From Phlebotomus papatasi (Eukaryota; Arthropoda; Insecta; Diptera; Psychodidae): a DNA stretch of 64,000 nucleotides. Under the pieces are notes generated by a model. It saw only the letters and a program-made list of their open reading frames with translations. It made no database searches and was not told the origin of the DNA. The position numbers and the translations under genes were made by a program. The stretch covers positions 81,540,712 through 81,604,711 of the forward strand of contig NC_077224.1 of the NCBI RefSeq assembly GCF_024763615.1, written 5' to 3'. Below, piece by piece: positions 11,699-23,487 of this stretch (positions are counted from its first letter, which is position 1; every line of letters begins with the position of its first letter).

Positions 11699-11931
11699 TT
11701 TAGGGGAATACTGTAACAGTATGGCAATGTCATGGACAGATATAAAAATTCTGGTGTAGTGAATATGAAAAAAATATGAAAACCAGATTTATATCAGTTA
11801 CCAGGAGCTTCATAGTGCTGCTTTGCATTGGCCATTTGATGCTCACTGGGCTTTAATGATGCCTTGCTTCTGAATTTACTACGAAAATTTGTTATATGAC
11901 ATTGTCATATTATTACAGAATTCCCTTAATG
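11699..11931. mobile_element. Foldback MITE-cc
   Basis: The inverted ends ttaggggaatactgtaacag and attacagaattcccttaa continue through atggcaatgtcat / atgacattgtcat. The element is about 230 bp. The interior motif catttgatgctcactggg resembles gcatttgatgctcattggg at 63.05 kb. No frame of note. Confidence 0.8.
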
Positions 11932-13747
11932 ATTTGAACTTTTTCCTTGAAAAAGGAATAGTTGATCAGTTATCGATTATGTCGTGCGTTGTGAGCCAAA
12001 ATAAAGGTCCGCATGCAACGATTTGTGCAAGGGACCGCCCCCATATTAATAATCTAATCTAATCTATCTTCAACTCTGGACTGGACGAGATACAATGTAT
12101 CTTGCGCACGTGTGTGTAACTCTGGAGGGTGTCTCTTGGTTCGCGACGTTATATTGTGTATGTATCTCACCCGCTACACCTGTCTCCTCTCTGTTATATC
12201 GTAACTTCCGGCTGTTGACCGAAAGGCGCAGAGTTGCAAGAATGAGGCATAAATCGTCATGTCCACCATCTATACTCTTCGCCTCTCGCCCTGGATGTTG
12301 AAATGAGTCCATGGAATATTCCCTCACCAATACCATGGAAAATCTCCCCAGTGGAAATCTGTCTGGCTTTTCTCGCAGCAGCAAAAAAGCTGGAGTAAAA
12401 GGGCGAGGGAAGTGTCCGAGAGAGGTGGATGAAAGTGGAGAAAATCAATAATGTTTGTCAGCCAGGTGCGAGAGTCTGTTACATTGTTTGGGGTGTTTGG
12501 CTGAGGAGGGATATTATTCCGAGAGCGACCATGCAGACAAATTTCACCCTCTCAATGTGACCAAGAATAGATGACAGGAGAAACCGTGGGTGAGGGTTGA
12601 GACAACGTTGAGAAAACTTACAAATGCCGTAGGACTGGGGAGGTGGAGAAGATCAATTGCGTTCTCTTTGGCTTTTGCCTCTCCTGAAGACACTGTCTTG
12701 GTGCTCTTGGTCGAGGTGGGAAGCGGGAGGATGTCTCGACATGGTAAGAATGGCAAAATTCACCAGTGGAAGAGCAATTAAGGCTCCTCCAGACGAGTGA
12801 TTCTTATCTGCCCCTTCTTTGACTCACCTGGAAAGAATTAGGCACGAAGGATGGGTAATTTCTCTGACTGACCAACAAGATGTTTCTTTGGTCATTCTTG
12901 GGATTCCATTAACCTGGCGTCGTCCTGGCCATCATTGTGATTTTGCTGTCTGTGTGGGTGGGAAAATTGACCAGAAGGTGAAAAGGATAACGCATTTGAC
13001 TGCGTTTTTGTCGGTCATTGTTGTCATGGTATCCACCTAAACGAACACACAGCCACAATTTCCGTGTTGGACGCCGATGTGCTGAGTTTATCATTCAAAT
13101 TTCCTCCTTCCTCCTGCATTGGGTGAGTCAGGCGGGATGATGAGGTAAAAGGTTTTTCCATTGGCGGAGGGAAAGTCACTCCAACTGCCATTGTCAGAAG
13201 CATCAGCAGCTAAAGGAACAGAATGGATAGAAAATTCTGGTGGAAAAGCCAAAGATTTCCGGGTACGGAAATCGTTATTGATTCAAAAAACCGAATTGAA
13301 TGTTTAAATTTTATCAAAACATAAAAAAATACAATTTTTGAAAGCTTCAGTAATGGTTTTTTAGCGTTAGACCTTTTTAAGTTTGCCTATTGCTCCCATC
13401 TATCTACCCCTAAACTCGTGAAGCCCATAAAATCCGTCCAACAAAGAGGGATGATTTCCCAGTGAAGAAGGAAACAATATGGAAAGGAAAGCTCATAAAA
13501 TATTCACCTCGTGCCACCCCTCCACAAGACTCTCGTGAGCACAAAGAGGCGAAACATCGATGGATGATGATGAGTATTTTCACAAGAAAAGCTTCCAATA
13601 AACCGGTGAAACCTTACGATTTTAGAGATTCTTTAAAGAAGAAAATTCGAAATATCGCTTAGGGGAAAGTGCCTATGCTTCGTACGATCCCAAGCTTCGT
13701 AATGACTAAATTTTTCCTATGTTACTGAATAAATGTGAGTCCGCAAT
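11932..13747. other. GC-richer unique island, no gene recognised
   Basis: 12.0-13.65 kb is repeat-poor and richer in G+C than most of the window. Several overlapping frames of 60-105 codons occur on both strands, but none has a recognisable domain, signal peptide or convincing splice context. A short (TCTAA)n run lies at 12.05 kb. 13663 begins with taggggaaagtgcc, which looks like another MITE end immediately before element dd. Conserved non-coding DNA or unrecognised exons remain possible. Confidence 0.5.
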
Positions 13748-14374
13748 ATAGGGGAAAACTCTCCCTTCGAACGTTCATGCCTTCGAATAATGTGAATTTT
13801 TTCTACTTTTCTTAAGAGATTTATACATGATTATCACATAATTATCAATATTGATAATAAGCTAACCAATATTTGATAGAAATGTTTAAGTCTCTTACTG
13901 TGTTATCATACTCGCACATTAAAATTTTAATATGATTCACATTAATTGTCGCTGGTGAGAGTCCAAATGTGTAATTTGTGTGTTTGAATCATTTTATATT
14001 CAAAATTTGATCTATTTGTTGATAAAAAGGTAGACTTGGCCCGCAAAATTTAATATAAATTGATTTATAACATTAATGCGAAAAATTAATGCGATTTTCT
14101 CTTTAATTTTTTAATGTGAAAAATATTTATGCTTTAGATAAATTTAAACTTATTTTTGCAGGCCAAGTCCACTTCTTTATCAATAAATAGAAAAACCCCA
14201 AATATTGAGTGACTCAAAGACACAAATAACATATTTGGATGCTCACAAGCGACAATTAATGTGAATCACATTAAAATTTTAATGTGCAAGTGTGATAACG
14301 CCGTTAGGAAAACTTAAAGAAAATTCACATTATTCAAAGGTATGAACGTTCGAAGGGATAGTACTTTCCCCTAT
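13748..14374. mobile_element. Large foldback element dd
   Basis: The whole 627 bp folds on itself. The ends ataggggaaaactctccctt and atagtactttcccctat are followed by paired blocks cgaacgttcatgccttcgaa / tatgaacgttcgaa, aatgtgaa / ttcacatt, cacattaaaattttaatatg / cacattaaaattttaatgtg, and gacttggccc / ggccaagtcc, with the centre near 14.06-14.08 kb. No coding sequence is seen. Confidence 0.85.
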
Positions 14375-15026
14375 TTTTAAAACTATACACTCTCATAGAA
14401 ATACTTAGTTTTGAATAAGGAGCATATTCTGAATTTTACTTTAAAAAATGAATATTATAATTTTGTTATTATCATCAAATAAAATCATTTTAAAAATCAA
14501 TATTTTCTGTGCAAATATTTATTCGTTTGTAAAATTTTGCAAAATTTTAATTTATGTATTATTTGCCACTAGATCTTTGTTTTATCTTTTTTTTAGTTTT
14601 GCAAAAGAATTTTTAGAATACTTAGAGAAAATGTTTTCTTAGTTGTTTTTAGGAAAAAAAATAAAAGAAAATATTTATTTAATTTCTTCTTGTATTTTTT
14701 TTTTAATTCTATTTGTTCGTCGTTTTGAAGTCTCACGTTGATATATTAATTGCTCTACTACTTTAAACTTATAAAAAAAAAATACTTCTTAAAATAGGCA
14801 CTCTAAAAGTTTCGATTTTTCTTAAACTGGAAATAATTTTTTTTAAATTTCTAAATTTAGATTTTTATTAGGAAACAAATTTTTGAAAATTGTCTAACTT
14901 AAGAGAAAAAGTTGAAGTGACAATTGATAGTAAAACGATTTATCAGCCACTTTACAAAATTGCTAGAATTTGTGTAAATAATTATCAATATTTTTTATAT
15001 TCTGAAAAATAATAATACTAAACATA
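14375..15026. other. Very AT-rich DNA, no gene seen
   Basis: This is mostly runs of A and T. The 64-codon frame beginning at 14448 is low-complexity and is not considered real. Confidence 0.6.
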
Positions 15027-15414
15027 TTAGGGTGGAGTAACCACTTATCGCCACTTTTAGGAAAAACTGAAATTAATTTAATTATAATTTTTAAACCCTT
15101 ATTATAAAGTAACTTAAATTTGACACAAAGTTACTTATATGTGTTGTCTAAATCAGACTAATAGTCCCTCAATTTAATGGTGGATTATTTAAAAAAATAT
15201 ATTTTTATTAAAAATTCAAAAAATAACCACTTCTCGCCACCTACTTGAAAAGGCCCAAACTCAATTATTTTGGACAATATTATTAAAAAATATATTCAGA
15301 GTTGCTTTTTCTTCCTGATATCCTTTTTTATTACTCGTATTATATGATTTTTCTTCGATATAACTATAGGTGGCGAGAAATGGATCACTGGCGAGAAGTC
15401 GCGACATCACCCTA
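15027..15414. mobile_element. Foldback MITE-v, copy 1
   Basis: The left end is ttagggtggagtaaccactt and the right end is gaagtcgcgacatcacccta. The arms share cac-ttctcgccacct / aggtggcgagaa blocks. A partial second copy lies at 45614-45730. About 390 bp, non-coding. Confidence 0.75.
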
Positions 15415-15947
15415 AACATAAATTTCCTTATGAATTTTTTTAATTTATTCAACATTTGAAAAAGGTTTTTGATTTTACTTTCCGGAATTTGGTTATCAAC
15501 GCTAAGGCGACGGTAGCCTTCGAAAACTACAACATACTCATATACCTACATCTTTTGCACTGCACCTTTTAAGCATTAAAGATGAATCATATTTTTAATG
15601 AAGTTTTTCAATATTTAGAAATTTCAAAAAATACTGAAGTAGTAAATACTCTGTAAAGCGTTATTTCTGGTACTAAAAACATAAAATAATACTTAAAATG
15701 GGTTTCGTTTTAGAAAATCATATTTTAATCCTTATACGGTCTTCAGACCTGAGACCAGAGGTTTAGCAAATTGACTTAAGGGTATAATTTCAAAACAGGC
15801 CAGCTTTTAAGAGGAATTTCAAATTAAAATGGTAAAATAATGCAATCAATCATTTTATTACTTAAAATTCAGCGATCCCGCTTTTTGTTTAATTTATTAG
15901 AGATAGTCGGAAATTAATTTAAACCCTTAGTTTAAAGATTGTCTTAT
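15415..15947. other. AT-rich DNA with a partial MITE-m end
   Basis: 15731-15785 (cttatacggtcttcagacct onward) matches one terminus of family m without its partner, so it is a truncated copy. 15491-15506 contains atcaacgctaaggcga, a short motif shared with 7.0 and 30.2 kb. No gene was seen. Confidence 0.55.
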
Positions 15948-16594
15948 GGTGCTATTCCAATGAAAAAATGAGCATGTTCTTTTTAGCACATTACTGTTCT
16001 CAAATACTAAAAAGACCATGACTGTTCCCACATGTTATTTCAATTAATGTCAGATGGCATTGTAATCGGGTGTAAGCTTGCTCGGCGGTTGGGAAATCGA
16101 CAAGATTAATTTAATGTTTTCATTTTCATAGTATTTTCTACATTTTCTTTATCATGATTGACAAGATGTAAGGTTCTTCTCACTACACAAAAACTTCACA
16201 TTTTCCCCAATCCTCGTCGTGTTTTAAAATCACCAAATAGTCATTATAGAAACCGACACAAAAGAAAAGTTCAACCGAAATCGGAATTCGAATATTCACC
16301 CGATCACAATTCCATCTGACATTCAGCCAGAGTTGAGTAACCTGTCATGTCAGCTTGGTGGCGTGATGCAGTTGGATAGCCGTAGGTTGACAACAGCCTC
16401 AACCGCGGATTTTCCCAGGTTTTCCATGAGTTTTCCCGTGAGTTCTCAGTGGTGAAAAGTCGGCGAGCAGTATTAATATTCTCTACTCATAATTTTCCTT
16501 GAAATGACGTATGGGAACAGTTATGGTCTATTTTAGTACTTGAGAACAGTAATGTGCTAAAAAAACATGATCACTTTTTCATTGGAATAGCACC
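15948..16594. mobile_element. Large foldback element o, copy 1
   Basis: The inverted ends are tggtgctattccaatgaaaa and ttttcattggaatagcacca. The arms continue for about 90 bp through gcacattactgttctcaa / ttgagaacagtaatgtgc and a gtctt-type linker. An inner pair (tgtcagatgg(c/a)att / aattccatctgacatt) extends the fold. It is about 647 bp with no transposase frame. Sub-fragments with ctgttctcaagt and cattatcgactttttt(g)t occur at 21.4 and 23.8 kb. Confidence 0.85.
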
Positions 16595-16810
16595 ATTATA
16601 CGGGTTTCAGACTTATGGTTTAGCCATTAGGCTTAACTCCTCTAATTCCTTATCTTATCAGGAATGTTTTTTAACGAAACTATTGTTTAGGATTGGATTT
16701 TAAAGGCAAATGATCCATTGGATTTTGAAAAATCAGTAAAATTGCTTGTTATTTAGATTTTTAAGACCATGAGGATCTGGGCTAAACCTCCAGTCTGAAG
16801 CCGGCATTAG
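16595..16810 (+). mobile_element. MITE-m, copy 4
   Basis: It starts at ttatacgggtttcagactta and ends at ccagtctgaagccggcatta, with the family interior (ggcaaatgatccattgg, gattttgaaaaatcagtaaa). It is flush against element o. Confidence 0.85.
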
Positions 16811-18104
16811 TGTTTAATTTTCTAGAAAATTCAGCAACACCCTTTGTTAGAGTTTCAGCTCAATCATAAGATATTGAATTCTTTTTAATGATACTGCAAT
16901 TGTCGAATCAAATAAAGAAGCTCACTCAACAGAGGCAAATAGCAGGAAAAATGTTCTTGTATGCGGGCTCCTCCTCTGGTGACGGAGCTTTATCGATAAA
17001 AAGTCTTTCAAGCTCCTGTTGGCACTGTTGTCATGGATCCCACATTCATTTTCTTCACCTCCTGACTCCCACATCACGCATTAAATTCCTTCTTGTGATT
17101 TTTCATCCCCATTTTAGCTCAATTTTCCCTTCCAACTCGAACGAGGGAGAATTTTGGCCCCTCTCATGAAGTATTTTCGTGCCACAAAAGACGAGGAATG
17201 ACTTTGGAAGTTCTTGGGAATGTCGTTAAATATTTCCAAAGAACCACTATGATTATGTATATTTGTTTCATCATACTCACCTGAAAATGTGATGATGAAA
17301 TGGAGTATGGTCGATAAAGGAGAAGATGGAGAATAATTCTCTGGAAATAGCATGAAAATTTGAATTGATTTCTACGAAATTGTAACATGAATAAATGAAG
17401 TGAATTTGTAATATAAAAATCCCAAATTTATTTATAAATAGACTAGAATTTAGAAAGAAATGTTTGAAGAGGATGGGAGTTTTATTTGGGATATCTAACC
17501 CCCTCCTATTGTGGCTGTAAATTTCAGTGAGTTAACATCTCCATTTGCTTAATTAATTTCTATATTATGTTGAAATTTCTCTTCTCCGCCAAAAGGATCA
17601 GTCATCACGCCATCCCAAAAAACAGAAATTCTCCTCTGACAACAAGACATGACTCATTTAGAGCACCATGGCATAAAATCTTACCATGTCTAGGGATGAA
17701 GTTCAATTTTGGGTGTGTCAAACCACCCTCGCAACCAGAGAGTCAAGCTTCATCATCATGGAAACACGAATATTATTCTCATCCCTGTGGCCTGTGGTAG
17801 AGAATTCAGGGTGATTATTCATTTAGAACATTCTTAGAATGAATTATAGAGCTATTACACTGATAAAAAGATCTTGATTTAACTTTCTGTATGTATGGAA
17901 TATTATTACCAAGATTATTACTGAGCTTCTTCGTTTGAAAATATATTTTCAATATTTTCTATTTAAATATGAAATTCAGTACAAAATTTAGAACACATTC
18001 CTAAGAGAACAGCGTGATTTTTACTCTTTGAAAATAGTCAAAAGCTGTTGAACAATTTCTACAAAATATTTCTAGACTGCTAAAAAATACAAATATATGA
18101 TATA
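16811..18104. other. Unique island, no gene recognised
   Basis: 16.98-17.82 kb is repeat-poor and somewhat GC-richer, with frames of up to about 93 codons that show no domain. 17.82-18.10 kb is AT-rich lead-in to the tandem repeats. Regulatory DNA is possible, but nothing specific was identified. Confidence 0.45.
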
Positions 18105-18650
18105 GCAAGATTTAGAACATGTCTGTGCTAAGTTTACTTTTTTTTTCAAAGTTTTCTCTGTCCTAATAATTTTGACAGTTCTAAAAATAATAAGCAAAGT
18201 AGTAGAAAGTTTAAATTGCAATTTTATTAAAACAAAAATGTCCTTTTCGTGCATTTACTCACTTTTGTCAAGGTTTAGAAAATGTCTGTGCTAAAAGTTT
18301 TCACTTTTTCAAAGTTTTCTCTGTTCTAATAATTTTGAAAGTTTGAAGAACAGTAAAAGAAGTTAGTGGAACATTTGAATTGCAATTTTATTAAAATGAA
18401 AATGTCGTTTTCATAAATATTCTTACTTTTGTCACGATTTAGAACATGTCTGTGCTAAAAGTTTTTTTTTAGTTTTTCTCAGTTCCAATAATTTTAAAAG
18501 TTTTGCAAAACAGTTAGAGAAGCAGTTGAGCGTTTGAATTGCAATTTCATTAAAATAAAAACGTCCTTTTCATGAATTTACTCACTTTTTTCAAAATTTA
18601 GAACATACCTGTGCTAAAAGTTTTCTTTTTTTAAGTTTTCTCAGTTTAAC
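18105..18650 (+). repeat. 162-bp tandem repeat, about 3.4 units
   Basis: Units start at about 18108, 18271, 18435 and 18595, each with (a/g)(t/a)ttagaa(c/a)atgtctgtgc, then a ttcaaagttttctc(t/a)gt block, a taataattttga(c/a)agt block, and ttgaattgcaatttta-ttaaaa. The period is 160-164 bp. The units have diverged from each other, so the array is not recent. Satellite-like, non-coding. Confidence 0.85.
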
Positions 18651-18719
18651 AAATTTCTTACAAAAATATACATTCAACTTCAGTTTCCTGTAGTTTGTCA
18701 AATCAATTTCTTCTCATTA

Positions 18720-19130
18720 TTAGTTTTAGTACACGATGTGGAGAAGGGAAATAGAACAGTGAATTTTAATATAAAAGAATTTATTATTCTGAATATTAAG
18801 TTGCGGGAATATATCACACTAAATTCAAAATTTCCATCGTGAGTTGATTTTAGAACAGTCATGTGCTAAAAATATTACAGTGTAATCTGAACACTCTCTT
18901 TTATCAAAATATTAGTCAATGTAATAGCTTTTCTTAGCCGTTTATCAATACATTTGTAGGTTTACTTGTTTTTTAGTACACGATACAGAAAAGAGAAATG
19001 GTACAGCGGATTTCAATGTAAAAGAACTTAATATTCTGACTATTGTGTTGTCGGAATATTTCACAATAAATTTAAAATTTTCATCAGGGGTTGATTTTAA
19101 AACAGACATATGCTAAAAATATTACAGAGA
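18720..19130 (+). repeat. 247-bp direct repeat, two units
   Basis: ttttagtacacgat starts units at 18724 and 18971. Both contain gaatatt(a/-)(t/c)tg-, tgattttaaaaca / tgattttagaaca and tgctaaaaatattacag. The block tattacagtgtaatctgaac recurs a third time near 19446. The motif atgtgctaaaa is shared with the preceding 162-bp array and with element o, suggesting common ancestry. Confidence 0.75.
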
Positions 19131-19720
19131 GGTGTCTCCGGTGATTGCCAGTGAGAATTTAGTCACCCTAAGTTGAAAACACTTTTTTTGGTTTTTCCCA
19201 AAGCTTTCGATCCTCATGTGGATCTTCTTCAGTGGTCAACTAAATTGTGTTTTCAGAGTCTATCTCAGGGATCGTGTGGTTCATGGGGCTCCAGATCATC
19301 ACCAGCAGGACGTCAATGTGGGGCGGCTTTTTCTTTTGGAGAACTTTTCTCACTATTTTTAAACTTTCTTGGTGGTTTTTCCTGTGAAAAAATTAACTTT
19401 TTTGAGGCGGTTGGTCTTTGTCTTTATTTATTTGTCTTTAAAATATTACAGTGTAATCTGAACACTCTCTTTTCTCAAAATATTTGTCAAAATATTCCTC
19501 AAAATATTAGCTTTTTTAAAATCATACGTCAGAGGTGACATGATAACATCTTTTCGATACTATCGACTCTCGATTCTGAAAAATATAAACGGTAGCTGCA
19601 CTTTCTGCAGATCATATAAACAATTATAAACCGTAAATTCTTTTAAGAATGTCCTAATAAATAGATAAACACTGCGTAAAAAGTCCAGATTCACTTAATA
19701 TAAAAGATATAAGATTTATT
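19131..19720. other. Mixed region, no gene recognised
   Basis: 19.17-19.40 kb is GC-richer and open on the + strand for 121 codons (19173-19538). The latter half of that frame is repeat-derived and AT-rich, so I do not call a gene. 19550-19570 holds cgatactatcgactctcgat. Confidence 0.4.
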
Positions 19721-19743
19721 GATACTATCGATTCGATAGTATC
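19721..19743. promoter_or_regulatory. CGATA palindrome, possible DREF/BEAF-type site
   Basis: gatactatcga, one base, then tcgatagtatc form a perfect 23-bp palindrome with several overlapping CGATA/TATCG words. A further TATCGATT follows and cgatactatcga occurs at 19554. In Drosophila, CGATA clusters bind BEAF-32 and TATCGATA binds DREF. A regulatory role here is only inference; the site may be a chance palindrome or a MITE fragment. Confidence 0.3.
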
Positions 19744-21430
19744 GATTATCACTCTACTCCAGCTTTTAATCAATTTTTACAACAGTTTCTTATTAAAATG
19801 ATGCTGTATCTGTTCCTGGCTTTATTTTTCACAGATTTATACAAAGACTTCAAAATTTCACACAAGACTAGTTTTAGCACCTACCTACATGTACTAAAAG
19901 CCTTATTGCAATTTGAATTATTCTGAAATTTACTCAAGTTTCTGTCAAATTCCTCTTCTGTTAAGAAAGATTTAAAATTATTATGAGACTTTGAAAAAAG
20001 ATGATTCTTATTCCAAGATTTAGTACAAGCATGTTCTAAAATTTAATTGCCTCAAAGATTTTTACCTTAGAATATTCAAATATGTTCAATTGGATAATTG
20101 CATTAGAAAGTTTGAGGAAAACCTTTGAAATTAACATTTTGAGACAATTTCGTAAGAGTTGTCCTCATTTTTCTCCCTCTTTTTTTCGACATTCTACTTA
20201 ATTCTCTGCCGTTGTACACTCCAGCAGAAAACGATCGGAAGACTATGGTATTTATGGAAAAGAGAAGCCCAAGAAAAAGAACAATAAAAAAAACTTAAAA
20301 TTCATCAATTTGCATTAATTGAAAGACTCATCAGTTAATGCTCTTTCATACAAAACGCACACCCTGAATTTCATATTCTCTGAGGTCACGAGGGAGTTTA
20401 TTTATTTTTTTGTTAATGACCACAGTCTGGTTAAAGATCAACAAAATCAATTCGGTATAAATCCAAAAGGAAGACTGCGTGCTTCGGTGGCAAATTGAAT
20501 ATGTATAGAGGATGTTGCAATAATCCATTCTCAATATCGGAGCACCCTTATCGGCGATCGATCGAGGATCAGTGGAACTTTCTCCTAAAATGGGATCTTG
20601 TCCCAATATTGTTGGGTCTTCCGCTCCCAGAAATGTACACAGAAAAACTCATTTTTATGATGGAATTTCAGGTATGAGACAACATCGAGAGAAATGGAGA
20701 AGACAAGAGATCGACAAAAGAGGAAATGACCGTCTAGCAATTTGTTACGTCAACAATATTCCCCTCTGTGAGTATTATCGAAAAATCTTCCAAGTGCCCA
20801 AGAAACAATCTCTTCTCGATCCCTCACCCATCGACCAGGAGACCCTGAAAATGTCTCTTATCTTCAGTTAACTTCTTGGGACAAATTGTCTGAAAGAGAA
20901 TCTCCCAATTTCCAGCGAAAGCATGAACTTTTACAATCTCTCCGTCCAAAGTCAGGTGAGAGAAAATATATGCATTCCACTAACATCCGGATGTTCTCTT
21001 CGTAAATTCTCAACAGGATGTAGATCTCAGAGGCGAGAATGTCTTCAAAAAAAAAAAATTAACCGAAAAGTGCGTCAGAGTGGTTTTTGCCCTCGAAACT
21101 TGACTTGCTCAACACATTTTCTGTAGTCGAATTGACAAATCCACCAGGGCAAAAATATATGAGTCAACATACGAAAGAAAATCATTTTGCTAAATCAACA
21201 CGATTTTCCCCATCAAATCGAGCCACTTCGATATGTGGAGTGTTCTTTGTTTGGACGCTCAAGTGGAATTTCGCGAGGGGTCATTAGACGAAACTTTAAT
21301 GCACACAAACAATGCAAATACTGCCCGCGAGATTAACAATTTTATGACTTTGCTTACTTTACCTGAATATTAGACAGAAGTACACAGAAATATGCTTAGA
21401 AATGCAATTAAATTATCACCATTTATAATT
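19744..21430. other. Unique island at 20.2-21.3 kb, no gene recognised
   Basis: 19.75-20.20 kb is AT-rich. 20.2-21.3 kb is repeat-poor with several frames of 60-99 codons on the + strand and one on the - strand. None has a domain I recognise or a convincing start and splice pattern. An exon or enhancer is possible. Confidence 0.45.
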
Positions 21431-21610
21431 TTGAAAAATGACCATGCTTTTTTAGCATATGACTGTTCTCAAGTGCTCCTGCATTATCGACTTTTTTTGT
21501 GTTGGGTCCTGCCTGCCTCGACTGTTATCACTAGTCCCCGTTGTGTTCTAAAACCACCAACCAGTCGTGACATGCATCAACGTCAATTATGTAGAAGTCG
21601 TAGTAGCATA
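21431..21610. mobile_element. Element o fragment
   Basis: tttttagcatatgactgttc, then tcaagtgctcctgcattatc and gactttttttgtgttggg, match one arm of the o-type foldbacks at 15.98 kb and 23.77 kb. The downstream accaccaaccagtcgtgac is similar to the interior of copy 1. The other arm is missing. Confidence 0.6.
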
Positions 21611-21627
21611 GGATGCAAACACAAGTA

Positions 21628-22550
21628 GAGTTTGATTCTTCAATAGTGTCTTGGATAAAAGTTAAATGGAATTCTATTGGCACAAAAAGTCGTTGATTCA
21701 AATTCAAGAATTCAGGAATTCAAATTCAATTTCGAATTTTGATTCTAAATTTTCGAACTAGGTGGGAAAAATTTATCATATACAGTTTCGGCCAAAATAA
21801 TAGAATCAACTCCACAAAGACCATTATTTTACCTTTAGCATTTTCGTTTATTCCAATTCGTTGAAATAATTTTGATATAGAAATGTTCAAAAAATTACCA
21901 TACGTCAAATAAGTATTGTTTTGGCCGCTAGAGGACTCTATGTTTCACAGAATAGATCAATAGTGAAATTTGGTTTGAACAACACGATAGGACCATTTTC
22001 ATTTAAATTAAAGAATGGGATCTATGGATCGAATAAGTTTAAGTAAGGCCATATTTAAAAACCATAAGTGACAGTTTTCCAATTTTTTTGGCCGAGATGA
22101 ATTTCACTATTGACGTATTCTGTGTAAAATAGAGACCTCTAGCGGCCAAAACAACCCTTATTCTACGATTCTAAAAATTTGAAGATTTCTACTTCAGAAT
22201 TATAGCAAGAAATTGTGAAAAAATACAAAAGTTAAAAAAAAACATAAGCTTTGCAAAGTGATTCTATTATTTTGGCCGCCAGTGTATCACACTAGAAAGC
22301 TAGCAAAAGAATTACTCAGTGATTATGGAGTGATTAAATAAAGAGACAAGAACAATAATCGTCGTTGTTCTGTCTTTTTTTCCTCACAACAATGTGAAGA
22401 CCGTCACATTTTGACACTTGAGCACTTCGAAATTCGAACAGGATATACCTCTGCCACCTTGCGGAATTATCAAAAAGTAAGAAAGTCTCTTTTTTGGATC
22501 TTCAAATAGATTTTCGAATTTTTCAAGATCTACTATAAGAAAGGGACTAA
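21628..22550 (+). repeat. Dispersed repeat p, copy 1, interrupted by MITE-d
   Basis: The left part has tcaatagtgtcttggataaa, tggaattctattgg and gaattcaaattcaattt. After a nested MITE-d (21781-22287) the repeat resumes with tcacactagaaagct(a/t)gcaaaa, actcagtgattatggagt and ccaccttgcggaattatcaa. It is paralogous to 22800-23250 and to the flanks of the retroposon at 61.66-62.96 kb. Non-coding. Confidence 0.7.
21781..22287 (+). mobile_element. Tc1/mariner-type MITE-d, copy 1
   Basis: The ends TA-cagtttcggccaaaataata and tattattttggccgccagtg-TA give a TA target duplication and about 25-bp inverted repeats. Subterminal repeats include tttggccgctagaggactct / agacctctagcggccaaaa. About 507 bp with no transposase frame. 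The TA duplication and the CAGT start fit the Tc1/mariner superfamily. This copy preserves the empty site of a MITE-e insertion carried by copy 2 (50.5 kb). Confidence 0.85.
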
Positions 22551-22799
22551 ATAGAATATTATTTCTCTAGCGATTGATTGCGACAAATTTGGATTCTTTA
22601 AAGGCTTTTGAATCCCGGTCTTATCCGAAGTAGATTTAATCTGTTTTAGGTCAGAAATGAACCTGTTATAAACTCAATTTTGGGTATTGATTTGATCAGT
22701 GATTTGGTCTATGGGGGTGACCAAATATGATTAGCGAATTAACCGTAAGTGGCAGATGGGCTGATCGGCGCCGATCAATTGTTCTAATCGACATATATA
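22551..22799. other. Spacer between p repeats
   Basis: No gene is present. gctgatcggcgccgatca at 22761 is palindromic (atcggcgccgat), and the same core recurs at 48.40 kb (gatcggcgccgattt). Confidence 0.5.
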
Positions 22800-23250
22800 A
22801 AGAATTATGAGCTGCAAGTTAAATGGAACTCTTTTGACACAAAAAATCGTTGATGTTCGAAGAATTCAAATTCAATTTTGAATTTTCATACGAAATTTTC
22901 GAACAAGGTGGAGAAAATTTATGAAGCATCACACTAAAAAGTTGGCGAAAAGGTTACTCAGTGATTATGGAGTAATACCGCCCCAAAATACAGCCCCAAT
23001 ACAACATCAAAATGTACTTACAATTGTACTGGAACATGAATCCACAAATAAATAATTAAATTATATCAGTAGAAGCAGTAAACGTAATTGCTGTGTGTTT
23101 TTCCTCACGACAATGGGAAGACCAGCACATTTTGACACTTGAGTAATTCGAAATTCGAACAAGATATCCCTCTTCCACCTTGCGGAATTATCAAGAAGTG
23201 ATAATGTCTCTTCTTTGGCTTTTCGAATAGATCTTCGAATTTTTCCAACT
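22800..23250 (+). repeat. Dispersed repeat p, copy 2
   Basis: It shares gttaaatggaactctttt(g)ac, gaattcaaattcaattt(t/c), the tcacacta-aa-(c/t)t-gc block, ctcagtgattatggagt, tgacacttgag and ccaccttgcggaattatcaa with copy 1, without the MITE-d. It lies about 0.25 kb from copy 1, so the pair probably arose by local duplication. Confidence 0.7.
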
Positions 23251-23252
23251 TT

Positions 23253-23487
23253 AGGCTGTCTACACACTATGAGCATTTTTTAAAAAAATTCTTTAAAAAA
23301 TAACCCTAAAAAGGTTTTTATAAAGAATCAGCTCTACACTAGTGAAAATTTTTGTAAAAAAATGGATTTTTTACAGAAATTTGCCTAGTATGTAAGCAAT
23401 TTTGTAAAAAAAACCGACCCATTTTTATTTTTTAAAAATTTTTTTAAAGAATTTTTTTAAAAAATGCTCATATGTATAGACAGCTTT
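23253..23487. mobile_element. MITE-f, copy 1
   Basis: About 235 bp with inverted ends aggctgtctacacactatga and tcatatgtatagacagctt. It is almost identical to 57155-57392 (only a handful of differences by eye), so both copies moved recently. It is composed largely of T/A runs with no coding capacity. Confidence 0.9.

Noticed and set aside
12070..13650. Several frames of 60-105 codons in the 12-13.6 kb island
   Set aside because: They overlap each other on both strands, have no domains and lack convincing splice sites. They are explained by lower AT content.
18105..18650. CRISPR-like array
   Set aside because: The 162-bp units are repeated along their whole length rather than short constant repeats with unique spacers, and the DNA is eukaryotic.
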